64,000 nucleotides of DNA from Chryseobacterium sp. G0186 (GCF_003815675.1 NZ_CP033918.1:3348001-3412000), one strand, 5' to 3'; numbered from the stretch's first letter, positions 1 through 8,457 are shown. Notes: generated by a model not told the origin, from the letters alone. A program made the numbers and translations.

Positions 1-2
1 TA

Positions 3-1841
3 AGCAAAAAAAGCAAGGAAAACCTTTCATGGACAGATTATTCCAAAACAGGAATTAAATATGATGCTGCTCAGTACCATTATGCAAGTTTTAATGACTC
101 CATTAAGACCTATAATACTTTTTTTATCATTGATAATAAAGAAAAATTTCAGGAATTCATTAATTCTGTGAAGAAAAAAGGACAGGAAGTTTCTCAGAAA
201 AACAACTATTCTTACGTAGATATCAATGATGATGTTTTTGTTGCATGGAATGGAAGTCGTGCTGCTCTTAGCATGATAAGCTATACGAAACCTTATAAAG
301 ATCTTTGGGCAACAGAGGCTGTCACAGACAGTACAGCGGTTGCGGTTGTTGACAGTGTTGCGGTGGATGCTACGGATACAGCTTATACTGATGAACCGGA
401 AAAACCTTTTAATTATAAAGAGGAAATTAAGAGCCTGAAAGAAGATATTAAGTATCTGAAAGAAAGTATCAAGGATAATAACAACGAGATTGCAAGGATT
501 CAGAAAGATATCAAATACCTGCAAAAACATCATAAGTATCCGAAAGAGAAAGAAAGTGCAGAGAACCCTGAAAATGAGGAGGCAATGCCTTACGAACCTT
601 ATGAGGAAGAAAGCGATATAGCTTACAAGAAAGAACAGGATTCTATTCGCAGAGAAAACTTCAAGGTCGTTAAAAAGAATGCTGAAGACCGTTTTGATCA
701 ATATTTCAGTTCAAATTTAGAAATTGAGGTTCCTAAAGAAATGCTGGCATTCAGAGATGCTAATTCCGATGTTTTTGTTTACACAGACTATGGCAGAATT
801 GTGAATGACGGAATTTATGGAAAGATGACAAAGTTCTACAGTTATGGGCAGTTCTTCCAAAATATGTACAATTCTAACCAAGCATACAATCTGTATTTTG
901 ATAAAGATAAAGTAAGGCTGGTGAATAATTATCAGCATAAAAATACTGAAATTCAAAAGAATATCTCAAGTATTTATAAAGGGAAGAAAAACAAAAAATT
1001 GCTTGAACTTATCAATGATAAAAGTGTTGGTTACTACTCAATGAATGTAAATGGGGCGAAGTGTTTTGACGTCATGTACAACCTTCTTCAGAACTCAGGA
1101 GAGAATGAGTACAAAAAAGAAATGGAACTCATCATGGAAACCATGAAAATTGTTCTGGACGAAGAAGCCATTGCCAAAATAGCTCCAGGTAACGGAATCT
1201 TTGTTTTAAATGAATTGAAGTCTAAGAAAGTAGAGTACACGGATTACGAATACGATGCTGATTTCAATGAAAAAGAAGTGAAGAAAACCAAGGAAATTGC
1301 TGTTCCTAACTTTACTTTCGCTTTTGCAACAGATAACGAGGGCTACTGGAACCGTATTTTTGATGTGCTGACTACCAATAAAAAACTGGCTAAAAGATTT
1401 TCTAAAAAAGGAAACCTTTACACGTTTAAAGAAGAGAAAGACGGAGGATATATAGATCAATTGTTCTTTACGGTAAAAGATGGTGTGGTATATCTGATGA
1501 GTTCTGCCGATAATATTTCACCTGTCAATCAGTCTGACGTTTCCAGAAAATGGGCAAAAGATTCAGGTAAATACCCTTTATCCGGAAGATTGGATATCCA
1601 GAAACTTTTAACCGGCTTAGATAAAGAGTTTAAAAGTCCTAAAGAAAGAAAAACATTAGATGCCATCAGAAAAAATGTAGGAGAATTGTACTACAAGACT
1701 GAAGTGAAGGGAGAAAGTATTCAGACTGAAATGAATTATAATATTAAAAATTCTTCGGAGAACAGTCTGATGTATTTCTTTGATGTGTTTGAGCAGATTT
1801 TTAAAACAACAGAAAAAGAAAAGAATACACCAATTTTATAG
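3..1841 (+). CDS. DUF4836-like envelope protein, 5'-truncated by window edge
   Basis: The reading frame is open from base 3, so the true start lies outside the window; the GTG at 168 is only an internal valine codon. About 612 residues are visible. They include a highly charged Lys/Glu stretch (bases about 415-650) that should form a long coiled coil, inserted between two more globular parts. The overall pattern resembles the DUF4836 family of Bacteroidota surface or periplasmic proteins, which is recalled and not searched. The stop codon TAG is followed directly by the ATG of the next gene, and the two proteins share length class and short motifs (for example a YEYD-type stretch followed by Lys/Glu), so they are probably co-transcribed, distantly related neighbours. 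Function is unknown. Confidence is high that it codes, moderate on family. Confidence 0.75.
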   Translation, partial: SKKSKENLSWTDYSKTGIKYDAAQYHYASFNDSIKTYNTFFIIDNKEKFQEFINSVKKKGQEVSQKNNYSYVDINDDVFVAWNGSRAALSMISYTKPYKDLWATEAVTDSTAVAVVDSVAVDATDTAYTDEPEKPFNYKEEIKSLKEDIKYLKESIKDNNNEIARIQKDIKYLQKHHKYPKEKESAENPENEEAMPYEPYEEESDIAYKKEQDSIRRENFKVVKKNAEDRFDQYFSSNLEIEVPKEMLAFRDANSDVFVYTDYGRIVNDGIYGKMTKFYSYGQFFQNMYNSNQAYNLYFDKDKVRLVNNYQHKNTEIQKNISSIYKGKKNKKLLELINDKSVGYYSMNVNGAKCFDVMYNLLQNSGENEYKKEMELIMETMKIVLDEEAIAKIAPGNGIFVLNELKSKKVEYTDYEYDADFNEKEVKKTKEIAVPNFTFAFATDNEGYWNRIFDVLTTNKKLAKRFSKKGNLYTFKEEKDGGYIDQLFFTVKDGVVYLMSSADNISPVNQSDVSRKWAKDSGKYPLSGRLDIQKLLTGLDKEFKSPKERKTLDAIRKNVGELYYKTEVKGESIQTEMNYNIKNSSENSLMYFFDVFEQIFKTTEKEKNTPIL

Positions 1842-3080
1842 ATGAATAAAAAGAAGATTATTGTCCCGTTACTTTTATTGCTCACCATTGCAGTATACTT
1901 TGTGGTTTTTTATAAAAATAAGAACCTTAAGTATATTCCTGAGAACGCAGATGCAGTGGTTCTAATAGATGTAAAGAAATTAACAGGACAATACCTCTTC
2001 AGCTTAGCAACCCATCCTTCAGAGTGGTCGAGGGGGAAAGGAAAAGGTAAAAGTGCAGGTTCACTGAAAGAGGCAGGAATCAGAATTCCGGATTTTTTAC
2101 AGATCTTCCATATTAAAAATACCAAGTTTTCAGAGTGGTACAGTGTGCTGGAGCTCAAAGACCAACAGAAATTTATAGCTTTTTTAAAGCAACAAAAGTT
2201 TACAGATAAAGGAAATAATCGTTTTCAGAAAGACCAGATTTTTCTGGTGATCAATTATGGTTACTGCATTGCAGGGACTTCGGAACTGGCCTTTGAAACC
2301 ATTCAGCAGGAGCTTCTTCATGCTGCCGGAAATACTGTCCGGAATGCAGATCAGTTTATTCAGAATACAACAGGGAGTATTTCTTTCATCTCAGGACAGA
2401 AGATTCAAAATTTTTCAATTGAATTAAGTGATGATGAAATTGAAATAAAAAATAACTCAAAATTGGATTTTTTAAATTCTTTTGCGTCTAAACTTCAGAA
2501 TGAAAACCACTTTCTGAAATTGGAATTGGACAAAGAAAATATTAAAAACATCACCCGATTTTTCAATAAAGACATTGCAGATTCATCGCAGGCTGTTTCT
2601 TGTAAGGCTGCAGTTGAGCTTAAACAGGTCAATGACACCATTATCAGTTATGAATATGATGATAATTTTAATGAAATTGAAAAAAAGACCTTTCAAAAGA
2701 TCACCCAACCTAATTATGTAATTAATATCCAAAGTAATAATCCTGAAAAAACCTGGGGATATTTCCAGTCTAAAAAATGGATCAATAGCGAAAATCAATT
2801 TACAGCGATTCCTTTCCAACCCAATGAAATCATCCAAAACAATACCGGAGTTGTAATAAAATCGATCAGAGAAGTAATCTCATCCACAACCAATTTAAAT
2901 GAAAATTATATTTTCATCAGAAACAATTCACTGCTGTATTCTTCCTTAAAAACGCTGAGTAATACTGAAAAAAGAATCATTTCCGATATAGATTATGTGT
3001 TGTATGGAAACAAGTCACATGATTATTGGGTGAAAATAAAAGCCAAGAAAGGAGAATTACCCTTAATTTTGCGGTGGTAA
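1842..3080 (+). CDS. DUF4836-like membrane-anchored protein
   Basis: 412 residues. The N-terminus has Lys residues followed by a hydrophobic segment (about residues 6-24), best read as a signal anchor. It is followed by a motif of the form IPENADAVVLIDVKKL, typical of the beginning of DUF4836-type proteins, in which a short beta strand with 'P.nA..v..id..kL' opens the domain. The rest is mixed alpha/beta without recognisable catalytic residues. It starts on the base after the upstream stop codon, so translational coupling is likely. It may be a paralogue of the truncated gene before it: both contain a YEYDDNF/YEYDADF-like segment followed by a Lys-rich run. The role is unknown; envelope localisation is inferred from the N-terminus. 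Confidence 0.75.
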   Translation: MNKKKIIVPLLLLLTIAVYFVVFYKNKNLKYIPENADAVVLIDVKKLTGQYLFSLATHPSEWSRGKGKGKSAGSLKEAGIRIPDFLQIFHIKNTKFSEWYSVLELKDQQKFIAFLKQQKFTDKGNNRFQKDQIFLVINYGYCIAGTSELAFETIQQELLHAAGNTVRNADQFIQNTTGSISFISGQKIQNFSIELSDDEIEIKNNSKLDFLNSFASKLQNENHFLKLELDKENIKNITRFFNKDIADSSQAVSCKAAVELKQVNDTIISYEYDDNFNEIEKKTFQKITQPNYVINIQSNNPEKTWGYFQSKKWINSENQFTAIPFQPNEIIQNNTGVVIKSIREVISSTTNLNENYIFIRNNSLLYSSLKTLSNTEKRIISDIDYVLYGNKSHDYWVKIKAKKGELPLILRW

Positions 3081-3109
3081 CCATGGAACTGAAAAAATAA
3101 TATCTATTA

Positions 3110-3448
3110 ATGGCTCCATCAGACATTGCATTGCTCAAAACCTGTACACATTACTTTTTACATTTTGTTTTTCCAATATGTATTGCATTCGTCTTTTTTC
3201 GTAAAAATTGGAAAAAAGCGTATTTTATTATGTTGGCTACCATGCTTGTGGATTTGGACCATCTTTTTGCCAATCCTGTTTTTGATCCGTCAAGAAATAG
3301 CATAGGTTTTCATGTTTTTCATTCCTATTATGCCATTGCGGTGTATTTTTTGATGCTATTTTTCAAAGGTAATGTCAGAATTGCAGCTGTTGGACTTCTA
3401 TTTCATATGTTAACAGATTATCAGGACTTTACCTTGTGGCCTCATTAA
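3110..3448 (+). CDS. Small polytopic membrane protein (DUF6122-like)
   Basis: 112 residues, about three to four hydrophobic helices. Conserved-looking polar residues sit at the membrane edges: a His pair in the first helix (CTHYFLHF), a VDLDHLF motif near residue 47, HVFHS near residue 66 and a C-terminal HMLTDYQDF. The DLDH/HxxxD pattern recalls small integral membrane proteins related to the YdjM/DUF457 'metal-dependent hydrolase' group. I believe flavobacterial copies are named DUF6122, but that name is from memory. It lies 29 bases after the preceding gene on the same strand and may be in the same transcript. No function can be assigned. Confidence 0.7.
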   Translation: MAPSDIALLKTCTHYFLHFVFPICIAFVFFRKNWKKAYFIMLATMLVDLDHLFANPVFDPSRNSIGFHVFHSYYAIAVYFLMLFFKGNVRIAAVGLLFHMLTDYQDFTLWPH

Positions 3449-3514
3449 AATATTATTAATATTTTCTTTTGATATTTAAAAAGTTATAGATTTTTTGTAT
3501 TTTGTAGTCACTTT

Positions 3515-4585
3515 ATGAGACTTAGAGAACTTTTACATTATACTTATATTTTTCCTGTCCTTGCGGTAGGTTATTACTTTTCCGGACTAATGGGAATGGG
3601 TGTCATTTATGATATCATTGCAGGAATTTTACTTATTGGAAGCGTTTTATCGGCAGTACATCATGCTGAAGTCGTGGCTCATAAAGTTGGAGAACCTTTT
3701 GGAACCATTATTTTGGCATTGTGTATCACCATTATTGAAGTTGCGTTGATCATCTCACTGATGGTCGCCGGCGGAGATCAGGCGATCACACTGGCACGAG
3801 ATACCGTTTTTGCTGCTGTAATGCTTATCCTTAACGGAATCCTCGGAATCTGTATTTTAGTGGGAGGGGTGAAATACCATGAGCAGTTTTTTGCAAGGAC
3901 ATCTGCCACAACCTATCTGGTAAGTACTGTTTCCATCCTGGTATTGACGCTTGTTCTTCCTAATTTTACCTCAAGTGTTAATGGTCCTTTTTATAATGAA
4001 GCTCAACTTATTTTTGTTTCCATCGCCTGTCTTGTGATATATGGAGTGTTTCTGATGGTGCAAACTGTACGTCACAGAAGCTACTTCATAGTCCCGGACG
4101 AACATCCTGAAGAGCATTATATACCATCATTAACCAAAACCCTTATAAGCTTTGCTTTTTTGGTCATTTGCTTAGTTATAGTAGTTCTTATGGCAAAAGG
4201 TTTATCCGGTACCATTGAGAATCTGGTACAAAGTGCGGGAGCTCCGAAATCCCTTGTAGGGGTTATTATTGCCGCAGTTGTTCTTCTTCCGGAAGGAGTT
4301 GCTGCCATTAGAGCGGCAAGAAGTAATCAGATTCAATCCAGCTTAAATCTGGCATTAGGATCTGCACTGGCGAGTATTGGACTTACCATTCCTGCAGTAT
4401 CTGTCGTTTGTATTGTGTATGATATTCCCTTGGTTTTAGGATTAGATAAAAAAGACATCATTCTTCTTTCCCTATCCGTATTTATTGTTATGCTTTCCTT
4501 GAGCCGCGGAAAAACAAATATCCTTTACGGAACTGTTCTTTTAGTGAATCTGGCGGCATATATCTTTACGGTAATTGTTCCTTAG
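3515..4585 (+). CDS. chaA: Ca2+(Na+)/H+ antiporter, ChaA-like
   Basis: 356 residues with about ten to eleven membrane helices, the normal size for the ChaA branch of the CaCA exchanger superfamily. Both alpha repeats are visible. In the first, HHAEVVAHKVGEPFGT is followed by a helix with a conserved Glu (TIIEVALI). In the second, LPEGVAAIRAARSNQ is followed by LNLALGSALASIGLTIP. The acidic residue in each repeat (Glu of TIIEV and Glu of LPEGV) is expected to bind the cation. It is predicted to export Ca2+ or Na+ across the inner membrane in exchange for protons. It appears monocistronic, with a strong terminator 75 bases downstream of the stop. Confidence 0.88.
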   Translation: MRLRELLHYTYIFPVLAVGYYFSGLMGMGVIYDIIAGILLIGSVLSAVHHAEVVAHKVGEPFGTIILALCITIIEVALIISLMVAGGDQAITLARDTVFAAVMLILNGILGICILVGGVKYHEQFFARTSATTYLVSTVSILVLTLVLPNFTSSVNGPFYNEAQLIFVSIACLVIYGVFLMVQTVRHRSYFIVPDEHPEEHYIPSLTKTLISFAFLVICLVIVVLMAKGLSGTIENLVQSAGAPKSLVGVIIAAVVLLPEGVAAIRAARSNQIQSSLNLALGSALASIGLTIPAVSVVCIVYDIPLVLGLDKKDIILLSLSVFIVMLSLSRGKTNILYGTVLLVNLAAYIFTVIVP

Positions 4586-4654
4586 GTTAGAAATTAGAAT
4601 TTAGGCTTCTCTGTTTTGTATTCAATTGAAATAAATATATTCAAAGCTGAATAA

Positions 4655-4698
4655 ACAAAAGGATCTACAATCTTAGTTATGATTGTAGATCCTTTTTT
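4655..4698. terminator. Bidirectional intrinsic terminator between chaA and the beta-trefoil gene
   Basis: A perfect 12-bp inverted repeat, GGATCTACAATC (4661-4672) and GATTGTAGATCC (4681-4692), with an 8-base loop, has A residues on the left and six T residues on the right. It can therefore end transcription from both strands. It sits between the 3' ends of two convergent genes. Confidence 0.9.
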
Positions 4699-4718
4699 AT
4701 ATTGAGTTTATAAGATTA

Positions 4719-5132
4719 TTAGTCTTGTATTTCCCATAGTTCTCCCTCGCCTTGGTAGCCATTTTGCAACCACATTTTATCAAAAGCATGGCTAAGTGTT
4801 TTACCTACTTCTTTGCCATAGCAATTAAAAGAAACTTTGTTTGGGCTGTGTACAATCATTTCCCATTCTTCTCCCTCACCTTGGATTCCGTTTTGCAACC
4901 ATAGCTTATCGAAAGCATGGCTTAAGTATAATCCATTTTCTCGGCTGGTGCATCGTAGAGCAACTCTGTTATTTGATAATTCTTCAAGAATAAAAACTTC
5001 ACCCAATCCTTTAATACCATTCTGCAAAAAAACTTCTGCATTTCCGTGGCTTAAGAATTGTCCTTTTTCTTTTCCTTGAGCTTGTAATAATACTACTTTA
5101 GCTGTTTTTACGTTTTCTTTAATGAGTTCCAT
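4719..5132 (-). CDS. Three-repeat beta-trefoil-like protein (fascin/hisactophilin type)
   Basis: 137 residues made almost entirely of three tandem repeats with a period of about 43 residues (cores near 24-46, 67-90 and 110-133). Each carries the pattern G-x-x-L-S-H-x-x-x-x-x-x-L-Q-N-G-x-x-G-x-G-E-x-W/F. Threefold repeats of this size with a central small/His/Gly motif are characteristic of a single beta-trefoil, most like the fascin/hisactophilin and ricin-like folds. No signal peptide or membrane helix is present, so it should be cytoplasmic unless exported by another route. It stands alone: the neighbours are an ion antiporter on the opposite strand and a truncated haemoglobin 347 bases upstream. 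A ligand-binding, carbohydrate-binding or structural role is possible, but none is shown. Confidence 0.75.
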   Translation of the reverse strand: MELIKENVKTAKVVLLQAQGKEKGQFLSHGNAEVFLQNGIKGLGEVFILEELSNNRVALRCTSRENGLYLSHAFDKLWLQNGIQGEGEEWEMIVHSPNKVSFNCYGKEVGKTLSHAFDKMWLQNGYQGEGELWEIQD

Positions 5133-5479
5133 GATTTCTGATGTTTTTGTTTTCCTACTCTAATTGCTTTTCGGATACCGCAATCAAAATTGAATGATTA
5201 AGACGTCTCTGGTAATTTTGATAATGTAAAGGTAGACGTTAAAAACAATTTTTCATTCAGTAGAAATACTTAAAAATCAATAAGTTATAAAAGCAACAAA
5301 ATAGTGATATATTATTTATTTTATGATTGTTGATGCCCTTTTCCAACTTTTAATTTGAAAAGGAGTCTGTACCTGGAGTGTAAAAGCTTTAAAAATTTCA
5401 GTCGAGAAAATAAAAAATAGCGATTAGAGCAACTTAATTTATAAAATAAATAAAGCAAATCCTTAGTTAGGTAAATTTT
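5133..5479. other. Intergenic region, 347 bases, no gene seen
   Basis: A/T-rich, with stops in all frames at short intervals. It should hold the promoter of the beta-trefoil gene: a TACCTTTA element (minus strand, 5234-5227) is one base off the Bacteroidota -7 box TAnnTTTG. A short inverted repeat (CCTTTTC and GAAAAGG with a 13-base loop, about 5337-5363) is too weak to call a terminator for the haemoglobin gene. Confidence 0.5.
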
Positions 5480-5860
5480 TTACAATCTTCTGGCCAATTC
5501 CATTTTGAAGGCCATCAGTTTGGCAATATTTTCAGATTTATAAATAGCCATATCTGCATTTTCACCTACAAAATTCTCTTCAATGGTAGTGCGCCATAGT
5601 TCCAGCCATCTGTCAAAGTGCTTTTGTTCCATCGCCTGAATTTCGTTGATAGGGAAGTGGACCCCCATAGGATTGCCTTTATAGGTCATTTGGCCAAAAA
5701 GAATAGATTCCCAAAAAGAATACATCTTGGGAAGATGTTTGTCCCAGTCTACCTTGGCAATGTCATTAAAAAAGAATCCAATGGTTTCATCCTTTACTAC
5801 CTTGGTGTAAAATGAATTGACAAGATGTTCAATGTCCTCTCTTGATTCAAGCTTTTTCAT
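5480..5860 (-). CDS. Group III truncated haemoglobin
   Basis: 126 residues from the ATG at 5860, which is preferred because the upstream extension (37 more residues) does not resemble the globin family and crosses the likely promoter region. The 2-on-2 globin fold is recognisable by family motifs: FYTKV with Tyr18 (B10), MYSFW near residues 46-50, VHFPI with His68 as the likely proximal haem ligand (F8), and HFDRWLELW with Trp85 (G8), characteristic of group III. Family members such as Campylobacter Ctb bind O2 and NO and are linked to nitrosative stress or oxygen handling; that role is inferred here. It is divergently arranged with the K+ channel gene. Confidence 0.88.
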   Translation of the reverse strand: MKKLESREDIEHLVNSFYTKVVKDETIGFFFNDIAKVDWDKHLPKMYSFWESILFGQMTYKGNPMGVHFPINEIQAMEQKHFDRWLELWRTTIEENFVGENADMAIYKSENIAKLMAFKMELARRL

Positions 5861-5905
5861 AACCCAAATGTACTGCAAAATCAAATTGAATAAGTAATGA
5901 TTCGA

Positions 5906-5940
5906 TTGATAAAATTCATGAAAACAATATTTTATCTTTG
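5906..5940 (+). promoter_or_regulatory. Putative promoter of the K+ channel gene
   Basis: TATCTTTG at 5933-5940 matches the Bacteroidota -7 consensus TAnnTTTG. TTG at 5906-5908 could be the -33 element with a 24-base spacer, slightly longer than the usual 17-23. It lies 73 bases before the ATG at 6014. Confidence 0.5.
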
Positions 5941-6013
5941 TATTTGAAAATAGGGAAAGAGTGCATGACAAATTTGGTTATTGAAATTGAACATTAAAAA
6001 CAAATGAGATAAA

Positions 6014-6985
6014 ATGACAAGAGGGTTCCGTAAAAAAATCCGTCAAAAGAATACTGAAAACAGTGGTTTTGGAAACAATGCCTCAGGAAGGTTCATTAAT
6101 AAGGATGGGCTTCCAAATGTAAAGAGAACAGGGGTGAATGTTTTTAATAGATTGAGCTGGTATCATACCATGCTGAATTTATCTTCATTTCGTTTTATTT
6201 CCTATCTGGTCGTTGCCTATATACTCATTAATCTTGTATTTGCGATGATTTACTACCTTATTGGTGTAGAACATCTTACCGGAATAGATAAAAGCGATCC
6301 ATTAAATGAATTTATAGATGTATTCTTTTTCAGTTCTCAAACCTTTACTACAGTTGGATATGGGAGAATTGCTCCTGTCGGATTCATGGCGAGCTTGGTG
6401 GCCACCTTTGAGGCTTTTCTGGGATTGCTTACCTTTGCCATTGCAACAGGACTTTTTTATGGGAGGTTTTCGAGACCAAGGGCCTATTTAAGGTTTTCAG
6501 ACATAGCCGTTGTAGCCCCTTTTCAGGACTCTACAGCTTTAATGTTCAGATTGGCTCCTTACAAAAACAACGCCCTTACTGATGCCGATGTAATTGTGTC
6601 TACCGCTATTGAAGTGATTGAAAACGATATTCCAAAGAGTAATTTTTATAGGCTGGAAACTCATTTGAGTAAGATAAATACCCTGGCACTTAACTGGACT
6701 GTTGTTCATAAAATAGATGAGGGATCTCCGTTTTATGGTTTCTCTGAGGATGATTTTAAAAGTACGGATATTGAGATTATTGTTCAGGTACGTGCATTTG
6801 ATGAAGTATTTTCCAATACAGTGGTGCAGAGATCATCATATGTTACCGGAGAAATTGTTTACGGAGCAAAATTTGTCCCGATGTATTATCCCAATAAAGA
6901 TAATCTTGCCACCATTTTGGATCTGGATAAGATCAATGAATATCAGAAAGTAGAATTTCCGGTTCAGACAGGAAATAAAGAATAA
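6014..6985 (+). CDS. Inward-rectifier-type K+ channel (KirBac family)
   Basis: 323 residues. Two membrane helices (about 60-83 and 128-150) flank a pore loop with the K+ selectivity filter T113-V-G-Y-G117. The C-terminal half (about 155-310) is the immunoglobulin-like cytoplasmic domain of inward-rectifier channels, with the family-typical arrangement just after the second helix (YGRFSRPRAYLRFS). The length and order match KirBac channels. It should pass K+ across the inner membrane, gated by cytoplasmic ligands. The N-terminus is basic and Asn-rich, with no signal peptide. The stop codon TAA is followed immediately by the ATG of the YkgJ-like gene, so the two are co-transcribed. Confidence 0.92.
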   Translation: MTRGFRKKIRQKNTENSGFGNNASGRFINKDGLPNVKRTGVNVFNRLSWYHTMLNLSSFRFISYLVVAYILINLVFAMIYYLIGVEHLTGIDKSDPLNEFIDVFFFSSQTFTTVGYGRIAPVGFMASLVATFEAFLGLLTFAIATGLFYGRFSRPRAYLRFSDIAVVAPFQDSTALMFRLAPYKNNALTDADVIVSTAIEVIENDIPKSNFYRLETHLSKINTLALNWTVVHKIDEGSPFYGFSEDDFKSTDIEIIVQVRAFDEVFSNTVVQRSSYVTGEIVYGAKFVPMYYPNKDNLATILDLDKINEYQKVEFPVQTGNKE

Positions 6986-7474
6986 ATGAATTTAGATTTT
7001 TATAAAAAGCAGGCTTTACAAAAGCAAAAAGAGCATAAAAAATTTTTGGACGGACTAAAGAAGAAGCCGCCCAAGAATCTTGATTATGTGGTGCAGGAAA
7101 CCCATGATGAAGTTTTTGAAGAAGTAGACTGCTTACAATGTGCCAATTGCTGTAAAACAACAGGGCCTTTATATACTGAAAAGGACATTGAGCGTATCGC
7201 TAAACATCTGCGTATGAAATCTGCTGATTTTGAGGCCAAGTTTTTAAGAGTAGATGAAGACAACGACAAGGTTCTTCAAAATCTTCCCTGCTTTTTCCTG
7301 AATAATGATAACACATGCTCCATTTATGAGGTGAGACCAAAGGCTTGCAGAGAATATCCGCATACTGACCGTAAAAAGATTTATCAGATCAATAATTTAA
7401 TGTTAAAAAATACCATTATCTGCCCTGCTGCATTTGAGTTTGTTGAAAAAATGATGAAGAATGTAGGCAAATAA
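6986..7474 (+). CDS. YkgJ-family Cys-cluster (Zn/Fe-chelating) protein
   Basis: 162 residues with the family's metal-binding cysteines: C49-x2-C52-x2-C55-C56 (CLQCANCC), then a later CFFL...CSIY...RPKACREYP segment providing further cysteines, and a last Cys in IICPAAF. This is the UPF0153/YkgJ zinc- or iron-chelating domain of unknown reaction. The N-terminal 35 residues are strongly basic and helical. It begins on the base after the K+ channel stop, an arrangement that implies co-expression; a functional link between them is not established. Confidence 0.85.
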   Translation: MNLDFYKKQALQKQKEHKKFLDGLKKKPPKNLDYVVQETHDEVFEEVDCLQCANCCKTTGPLYTEKDIERIAKHLRMKSADFEAKFLRVDEDNDKVLQNLPCFFLNNDNTCSIYEVRPKACREYPHTDRKKIYQINNLMLKNTIICPAAFEFVEKMMKNVGK

Positions 7475-7691
7475 TCAAACCTGGTGTTTAAAATTGGTAA
7501 AAAAGCAGATGGAGCAGGTCTCCAGAACCGAAAAGGATATTTCTTCTAGCCTCTATTTCTAACATAAATGCCTACTAATCATTTTTGTAAATTCCTCTTA
7601 AAAAATGATAAAGTACGTTAAATAAGATATTTACGCATAATTTAATACACGATGCTTCGTTTAAGTTAAACAATCATTTAAATATTACATT

Positions 7692-8006
7692 ATGAAAAAG
7701 TTATTTTTAACGGCAGCGTTTACATTAGTCGGAGTAATCGCAGTATCGGCTCAAACAGAAACAAAGAAGCCCGCTGAAACTACCACTAATAACCAAACAA
7801 CAACTCAAAAGCAACAGCCGAAATCAGAAGCCACCACAGATTGGAGTACTTCTACTACAACGAATGGTCAGGCTCAAACTACCACTACAGATACTTCAAC
7901 GGCAGCTCCTGTGGCTGAAGCTACTACCAGTACCGGAACTACTACAGAGGCAACCAAGCCTGCAGAAGCAACAAAAGAAGAAAAGAAGTCTAAAAAGAAA
8001 AAGTAA
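7692..8006 (+). CDS. Small secreted Thr/Ala-rich low-complexity protein
   Basis: 104 residues. A clear signal peptide (MKKLFLTAAFTLVGVIAVSA, cleavage after Ala20) precedes a mature part made almost wholly of Thr, Ala, Gln, Glu and Lys, ending in a run of Lys. There is no fold signature. Such short repetitive exported proteins are common near the cell surface of flavobacteria, but their role is unknown. It is monocistronic, bounded by a 217-base upstream region and its own terminator. Confidence 0.7.
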   Translation: MKKLFLTAAFTLVGVIAVSAQTETKKPAETTTNNQTTTQKQQPKSEATTDWSTSTTTNGQAQTTTTDTSTAAPVAEATTSTGTTTEATKPAEATKEEKKSKKKK

Positions 8007-8030
8007 TCATACTTTAGTAACACTAGTCGC

Positions 8031-8063
8031 AATCCTGAAATCTTGTATTTCAGGATTTTTTTT
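8031..8063 (+). terminator. Intrinsic terminator after the Thr-rich gene
   Basis: An 11-bp perfect inverted repeat (AATCCTGAAAT, 8031-8041; ATTTCAGGATT, 8047-8057) with a 5-base loop is followed by a run of T. It overlaps the 3' end of the convergent DUF1801 gene. Confidence 0.88.
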
Positions 8064-8418
8064 GCTCTATTGCCAGAGCTCTGAACGTAACAATTCTGAT
8101 GATTAAATCAATAGGAAGTTTTTCATTGATAGGGAATTGAACGGCTCCTTTAGAAAACTTGTAATTTCTTTCCTTAAAATCCTTTTCAAAACTCTTAATT
8201 CCCTCAGCACCGGGATAGAATCCAATATGCTTTTTATATCCTGCAAAATATACCAGAGGCTTTCCCCAATACTTGAAGGCAGGCATCTGATATCCAATAT
8301 ATTCTTCCAGATCAGAGATTGGGGTGTGAATAGCCTTTCTTAGTTCAAGAAGCTTTCCCTGAACATCCATAGGGAACATAAGGATATATTCATCAATAGT
8401 TTTAAAGGTGTTTTCCAT
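8050..8418 (-). CDS. DUF1801 family protein (YdhG-like)
   Basis: 122 residues from the ATG at 8418. The start at 8469 is rejected because it would place a hairpin and poly-T tract inside the coding region; an ATG two codons further upstream (8424) is an alternative. The motifs MPAFKYWGKPLVYFAGYKKHIGFYP and FSKGAVQFPINEKLP (quoted in parts) are diagnostic of the DUF1801 family, small alpha/beta proteins that include YdhG and frataxin-like FrxA-type folds. A role in iron handling has been suggested for some members; nothing here shows it directly. The gene stands alone between two terminators. Confidence 0.82.
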   Translation of the reverse strand: MENTFKTIDEYILMFPMDVQGKLLELRKAIHTPISDLEEYIGYQMPAFKYWGKPLVYFAGYKKHIGFYPGAEGIKSFEKDFKERNYKFSKGAVQFPINEKLPIDLIIRIVTFRALAIEQKKS

Positions 8419-8429
8419 AATCATAAAAA

Positions 8430-8457
8430 TAAAAAAAGTGCTGCATATAGCAGCACT
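8430..8457 (-). terminator. Hairpin plus T-tract just upstream of the DUF1801 start
   Basis: Read on the minus strand, AGTGCTGC (8457-8450), a 5-base loop and GCAGCACT (8444-8437) are followed by a run of seven T, ending only about six bases before the ATG codons at 8424/8418. It has the form of an intrinsic terminator, either a second stop for gdhA transcripts or a leader attenuator for DUF1801. Confidence 0.75.

Noticed and set aside
27..701. Open frame of 224 codons on the minus strand
   Set aside because: It is antisense to the well-supported first gene, has a Phe/Ile-rich composition typical of reading through Lys/Glu codons backwards, and has no start context.
5865..5872. TACATTTG box just before the truncated haemoglobin start
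   Set aside because: It fits the -7 consensus and would give a leaderless mRNA, but there is no TTG at any acceptable distance, so it is not called as a promoter.
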